Source of the DNA: Mycoplasmataceae bacterium
GTDB taxonomy: Bacteria > Bacillota_I > Bacilli_A > Mycoplasmatales > Metamycoplasmataceae
Assembly (NCBI GenBank): GCA_017511585.1
Contig: JAFWJI010000036.1
Location: 1-13,406 of the forward strand
DNA: 13,406 nucleotides
Direction: 5' to 3'
Shown: positions 10,303-13,406 of the stretch, piece by piece
How positions within the stretch are numbered: position 1 is the stretch's first letter
Layout of the letters: the number at the start of each line of letters is the position of its first letter
Notes under the pieces: generated by a model
The model's input: only the letters and a program-made list of their open reading frames with translations
The model's database searches: none
What the model was told of the DNA's origin: nothing
Position numbers and translations under genes: made by a program

Positions 10303-11937
10303 TTACTCCAAACCAAATATTAAATCATAAATATATTGATCTCCATTTTGAATTTGAACTTCTACATCATATTTATTTAAAACATAATTTTCTAATTCTT
10401 CAGTTTCTAATTGAGAAATATTATTTCCATAATAAATAACTAATAATTCAGGTCTTTTTTTACTTTTAATCATTTTGTCAATTAATGTTTTGGCCGCAGA
10501 CATTAAATCTTTTTTAGTATCAATGATTTTGTGTTGCATAATCATTAAATAACTATCTTTTTTTATTTTGATACCATCAATTTTTGTGTCTTTAATTGAT
10601 TGTGTTATTTCACCTACAATTAAATTTTTTAAACTTTGTTCAATTTCTTTTAAATTATTTTCCATATCTAATTCAGAAGAATAATTCATAATAGCAGTAA
10701 TTCCTTCTACTTGATTTTTTGTAGGAATAATATGAATATTTTTATTTGATCTAATTTTAGAAGCTTGTTGAGCAGCTAAAATAATATTGGAATTGTTTGG
10801 CAAAATTAAAGTGTTTTCAGCATTTACATTATCAATAGCTTCAATAATATCTTGCGCTGAAGGATTATTAGATTGACCACCTTCAATAATATAATCACAT
10901 TCTAATTCTTTCATTATTTTTATAAAACCATTTCCAGAATTACATGATATTATTGCATTTTTTTTCATTATTTCTGGTTTGTTTGTATTGTGATTGTCAA
11001 TAACATTTGATTTGGTGTGGTTTGCTTGCTCAGTCATATTTTCTATTTTAACTGTTAAAAATTCACCGATTTTTTGTCCAATATTTAACACTTTTCCAGG
11101 TGTTACTGTATGTATGTGTAATTTTAAAATTTCTTTATCATTTACAACAACCATTGAATCTCCAATTTTTTCTAATTGAGATACAAATTTATTTTTTGAA
11201 AATTTTTCTAAGTTATTGATTTTTATTATTAATTCTGTACAATAACCAAATTCTCCAGAATAAACTTCTACATTATTAACTGTGCTAAATGGTTTTGTAG
11301 ATTCTGTATCAATTTGAATAAATTTATCTTCTAATGCAGATTTCATTCCTTCAAAAATTAAAACTAATCCATTTCCACCAGAATCAACAACACCAACTTC
11401 TTTTAAAATTGGTAATAAATTAGGAGTATTTTTTAAAGATTTATTAGCTGCTTTTACAACCACATCAAAAATTTTATTTATGGTAGTATTTGATGTTATT
11501 TTTAATTTACTTAACTCTTCATATGTTTCTCTTATAATGGTTAAAATTGTTCCTTCAACTGGTTTTAAAACAGATTCATAAGCAGTTTTATAAGCTAGTT
11601 CAAATCCACGAACAATATCTTTTGGACTTAAACTTTCTAATTTATTTCAAGCATTTGAAAATCCTTTAAAAATTTGAGATAAAATAACCCCGCTATTTCC
11701 TCTAGCAGACAGAAACATATTTTTTGATAAATTCTCTATTAAATCTTTTACTTTTTTATAATTTTGATTTTCTATTTCTTTAAAGGCTTTTTGTAAAGTA
11801 GATGCCATATTTGAACCAGTATCACCATCTGGGACAGGAAAAACATTTAAAGCATCTATTTTATCTTTATTATTAAATAATTTATTTGAACCTGATTCAA
11901 TAGCTTTTTTTAAAACATTAGCCTTTAATGTGTCCAT
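10303..11937 (-). CDS. fakA: Fatty acid kinase ATP-binding subunit FakA (YloV/DAK2 family), 544 aa
   Basis: FakA phosphorylates fatty acids held by a FakB carrier protein, giving acyl-phosphate. The N-terminal DhaL-type domain has NVFPVPDGDTGSNM (31-44) with the metal-binding Asp37 and Asp39, RGNSGVILSQ (79-88), PVEGTILT (126-133) and the family mark VVDSGGNGL (183-191). The C-terminal half carries the remaining YloV/FakA region; NGFIKIMKELECDYIIEGG and EGITAIMNYSSELD are recognisable pieces. Length is typical (about 550 aa). Trp97 is encoded by TGA (11647-11649); a standard-code reading would split the gene into two. A purine-rich AAAAGGGG lies 11 nt before the ATG, inside the end of the preceding gene, whose stop is only 3 nt upstream. 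No FakB gene is in the window, so it must lie elsewhere. In other bacteria the gene was long annotated as dihydroxyacetone kinase-like; the PlsX neighbour supports FakA. Confidence 0.94.
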
Positions 11938-11940
11938 AAT

Positions 11941-12219
11941 TTATTTAACCCCTTTTATATATACATTCAATTTTTTTAATGTGTATATTTTATTTTTTTT
12001 GATATTAAAATTTATGGCTTCAAAAATTTCTTTTGTCAAATTTTTTGTAGTTACATTTCTTTTTATTATTAAACCTAATGAAATTTCTAAATTTTTATTA
12101 TTTTCAATAGATATATTTAAAAACTCTTCTTGCCCATCAATTAAAGAAGAAAATCCAGCAACACCAGGTGTTGATTCTAATATTTTTATTATTTCTTCAT
12201 TTAATTTATCTTGCTTCAT
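11941..12219 (-). CDS. Asp23/Gls24 (YloU-like) family protein, 92 aa
   Basis: This is a small soluble protein of the Asp23/Gls24 family, which in Firmicutes lies directly before the FakA gene (yloU-yloV in Bacillus subtilis). Family features seen are VAGFSSLID near residue 20, a central LEISLGLIIKRN strand segment, and a C-terminal LNVYIKGV ending, the usual 'V.V.I.GV' form. At 92 residues it is shorter than YloU (about 120). The role is not settled; family members are linked to envelope stress and membrane association, which would fit a lipid operon. It is the first gene of the operon and begins about 18 nt after the predicted transcription start. It has no Shine-Dalgarno sequence: the bases before the ATG are TTAGTTAGTT. 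There is 3 nt between its stop and fakA. Confidence 0.85.
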   Translation of the reverse strand: MKQDKLNEEIIKILESTPGVAGFSSLIDGQEEFLNISIENNKNLEISLGLIIKRNVTTKNLTKEIFEAINFNIKKNKIYTLKKLNVYIKGVK

Positions 12220-12285
12220 AACTAACTAAAAAAATTTTAATTAATTATATCATATTCAAATAAAACTAATTTAGTTAGAACTAAA
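12220..12285. repeat. Cluster of AACTAA/TTAGTT motifs around the operon promoter
   Basis: Five copies of the hexamer AACTAA, counting both strands, lie in 66 bases: + strand at 12220-12225, 12224-12229, 12264-12269 and 12279-12284, and inverted (TTAGTT) at 12271-12276. The copies at 12264-12276 form a palindrome with a 1-nt centre, and those at 12270-12285 form a 7-bp inverted repeat with a 2-nt centre. The cluster brackets the -10 box. It could be an operator, a weak terminator of the upstream gene, or both. No known binding motif (for example CIRCE) is matched. Confidence 0.45.
12244..12252 (-). promoter_or_regulatory. Extended -10 promoter of the Asp23-fakA-plsX-rnc operon
   Basis: On the - strand the sequence reads TGATATAAT, a perfect TATAAT (12244-12249) with the TG of an extended -10 element. 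No good -35 is present at the right distance, which is usual for mollicutes and allowed with an extended -10. Transcription would start near 12237, giving a leader of about 18 nt before the ATG at 12219. No other equally good box lies between the genes, so it probably serves all four genes. Confidence 0.65.
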
Positions 12286-12293
12286 CAAAGAAT

Positions 12294-12929
12294 TTATTCT
12301 AAATCCCCTTTAATAATTATGGTTTTTTCTTTTTTTTCAAAATCTTTTTTAATTTCTACAGATAAAATCTTTTTTAGTTTTTTAATTTCTAAGAAGAAAT
12401 CATCTTTAAGTTTTTCATTATAAGAAGAATTTTCTTGAGGTTGTATTGTAAATACTTTTACTAAATTTTTTGGTTTTGTATCTTGTTCTACTTTTGGTTC
12501 TTGAATAGAATTTAATGAATTTGAATTTTTCATTAGTTGTTGATTTTCCATTTTGCCTTTGTAATCATTTAGTTCATCTACAAAATTATCTTTGATTTTT
12601 TTTCAATCTTCTAAGTGATCTTCATATTTTGCAAGCTCTAATTGATTAACTTCCATTGTTTTTAAAATTCTATTTTCTTCAATTTTAGATTTAAAATATT
12701 CCTCTGGATTATTAAACATGGTTTTGCAAATTAAAAATCTATTTTTTATATCATAAGTTAGTATAGATTTGATTGCAAGATTTTTGTTTTCCATTTTTTT
12801 CATTGGTATTCTTGCAATTCTTCCTGCTTTTTGCAAGTTTATTAAATCAAAAGATCTTAAGAAACTAATTTTTTCTTCTAAAGTTTTATATAAATTTTCA
12901 AAACCATGAACATTTTCATTATTTCTCAT
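12294..12929 (-). CDS. Hypothetical charged, probably helical protein, 211 aa
   Basis: I do not recognise a family. The reading frame is open from 12929 only when the TGA at 12603-12605 is read as Trp109; the standard code would show two separate pieces. The first 130 residues are rich in Lys, Glu and Leu and look helical, with a possible coiled coil around 75-130. A polar Asn/Ser/Gln/Pro-rich stretch (about 131-170) looks like a flexible linker. A short basic/acidic C-terminal part follows, ending in alternating hydrophobic residues (KTIIIKGDLE), like a strand. There is no signal peptide or membrane segment, so it is likely cytoplasmic. AAGGA (12933-12937 on the complement) lies only 3 nt before the ATG. 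It is divergent from the membrane-anchored coiled-coil gene at 12990 and upstream of the lipid operon, separated from it by about 75 nt. Even codon use and the continuous frame suggest a real gene. Confidence 0.8.
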
Positions 12930-12938
12930 AATTCCTTA

Positions 12939-12944
12939 ATTATA
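12939..12944 (-). promoter_or_regulatory. Candidate -10 box of the hypothetical gene at 12294-12929
   Basis: The - strand reads a perfect TATAAT 9 nt before the ATG at 12929. A start about 7 nt downstream would leave a leader of only about 3 nt, so the mRNA would be nearly leaderless and the AAGGA at 12933-12937 would not be transcribed. Either the mRNA is leaderless or a different, weaker box further upstream is used. Confidence 0.4.
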
Positions 12945-12971
12945 TAATAATTTTTTTAATTTAAAATGCTT

Positions 12972-12980
12972 TGTTAAAAT
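12972..12980 (+). promoter_or_regulatory. Candidate extended -10 promoter of the gene at 12990
   Basis: TGTTAAAAT is a TAAAAT -10 (12975-12980) with the TG of an extended -10. There is no clear -35. It lies 9 nt before the ATG at 12990, so the predicted leader is about 3 nt. No Shine-Dalgarno sequence precedes this ATG, which agrees with a leaderless mRNA. Confidence 0.45.
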
Positions 12981-12989
12981 GTAATGTAA

Positions 12990-13406
12990 ATGAATGTGTG
13001 AATTATTTTATTTATTTCAATAATTAGTATTGTTATATTTTTTTTTTTGTCCTTTTTTTTAATAAAGCTTTTTTTTTATTTTAGATATAAAAATTTTTCT
13101 AACAAAATAGAAGATTTTTTAAAATCAGAACCTTATATTGATACATTAACAACATTAAGAAGTGTTGATATTACTTTAAGAAAAAAAGAAAAAAATTTAA
13201 TTGAGAAAATGATGCAAACTTCTAATGATGAAATTCAAGAAAAAGATAAAGAAATGGCTGAAATTAATCATTATAAGGAAAAGTTTGCCCAACAACAAAT
13301 AGAAATTGAAGAAAAAATTAAATCAATTTCTAATTTGCATACTAAATTAAAAGAAAAGTTATCAAAAATTTCTCCATTTAGTGTTAGAAATATTATTTTA
13401 GATATA
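12990..13406 (+). CDS. Membrane-anchored coiled-coil protein, N-terminal 139 codons (cut by the window end)
   Basis: The gene runs off the right edge, so only the N-terminus is seen. Residues about 4-30 form one strongly hydrophobic helix rich in Phe and Ile, followed by a basic FRYKNFSNK segment. This suggests a signal anchor with the rest of the protein in the cytoplasm. From about 55 to 125 the sequence is dominated by Lys, Glu, Gln and Leu with heptad-like spacing, a likely coiled coil. The TGA at 12999-13001 is read as Trp4. The architecture (one N-terminal anchor plus coiled coil) is shared by EzrA, RmuC and RNase Y, but I see no motif that selects one of them, and the part seen lacks RNase Y hallmarks. 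The start at 12990 is the first in-frame ATG after the promoter-like TGTTAAAAT. The membrane helix is encoded by long T runs that could slip. Confidence 0.75.

Noticed and set aside
11930..12229. Open frame on the + strand opposite the Asp23-like gene (also frames at 134-349, 845-1096, 4277-4495, 8561-8776 and 10994-11179)
   Set aside because: They lie opposite or out of frame with well-supported genes, have no family features or ribosome binding sites, and their hydrophobic content simply mirrors A/T-rich coding DNA.
12230..12293. CIRCE (HrcA) operator
   Set aside because: The inverted repeats are built of AACTAA/TTAGTT and do not match the TTAGCACTC-N9-GAGTGCTAA element.
12990..13406. Identification of the last gene as RNase Y, RmuC or EzrA
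   Set aside because: Only the general layout (one membrane helix then coiled coil) matches; no family motif is visible in the 139 codons seen.

Overview
The window comes from a mollicute (Mycoplasma, Ureaplasma, Entomoplasma or Spiroplasma relatives). The DNA is extremely A+T rich. UGA is read as tryptophan (genetic code 4): every long gene stays open only if in-frame TGA codons are decoded as Trp, and these Trp positions fall where the families expect hydrophobic or aromatic residues. Read with the standard code, most genes appear broken into pieces, but I see no real frameshift or nonsense mutation. The species cannot be fixed from this sequence. The order fakA-plsX-rnc matches what I recall for Mycoplasma genitalium (MG369-MG368-MG367), and the ABC transporter pair resembles MG468/MG467.

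Region 1 (1-140): a short tail of unidentified upstream sequence, a good rho-independent terminator hairpin (38-67), and a weak promoter region for the following operon.

Region 2 (141-8616, + strand): a three-gene block. A giant FtsX/MacB-type ABC permease (2241 aa) made of two four-helix units, each with a large extracellular domain, is followed by its MacB/LolD-type ATPase (302 aa, with a basic N-terminal extension). A five-helix membrane protein with a GC-rich codon island comes last. The spacings are 3 and 7 nt and the ATPase has a strong Shine-Dalgarno sequence inside the permease end, so they are probably co-transcribed. The permease and ATPase should form an ATP-driven machine acting on an extracellular or membrane-associated substrate; the substrate is unknown.

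Region 3 (8629-12219, - strand): a tight operon in transcription order: Asp23/YloU-like protein, FakA (fatty acid kinase subunit), PlsX (phosphate acyltransferase) and RNase III, with 3-nt gaps throughout. FakA (with a FakB partner not seen here) makes acyl-phosphate from scavenged fatty acid, and PlsX exchanges acyl groups between acyl-phosphate and ACP. This is the salvage entry to phospholipid synthesis in an organism that probably cannot make fatty acids. An extended -10 promoter lies upstream, embedded in a cluster of AACTAA/TTAGTT motifs.

Region 4 (12294-13406): a divergent pair. A charged, probably helical protein of unknown function (- strand) and a membrane-anchored coiled-coil protein (+ strand, cut by the window end) are separated by 60 nt. 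The candidate -10 boxes sit so close to both ATGs that both mRNAs may be nearly leaderless.

No tRNA, rRNA, CRISPR array, insertion sequence or transposase was seen. No stretch above about 150 bases lacks a gene. The most unusual items are the size and asymmetry of the permease, the GC-rich island with a lone CGG codon in the third operon gene, the poly-T tracts at the start of the last gene, and the AACTAA motif cluster.
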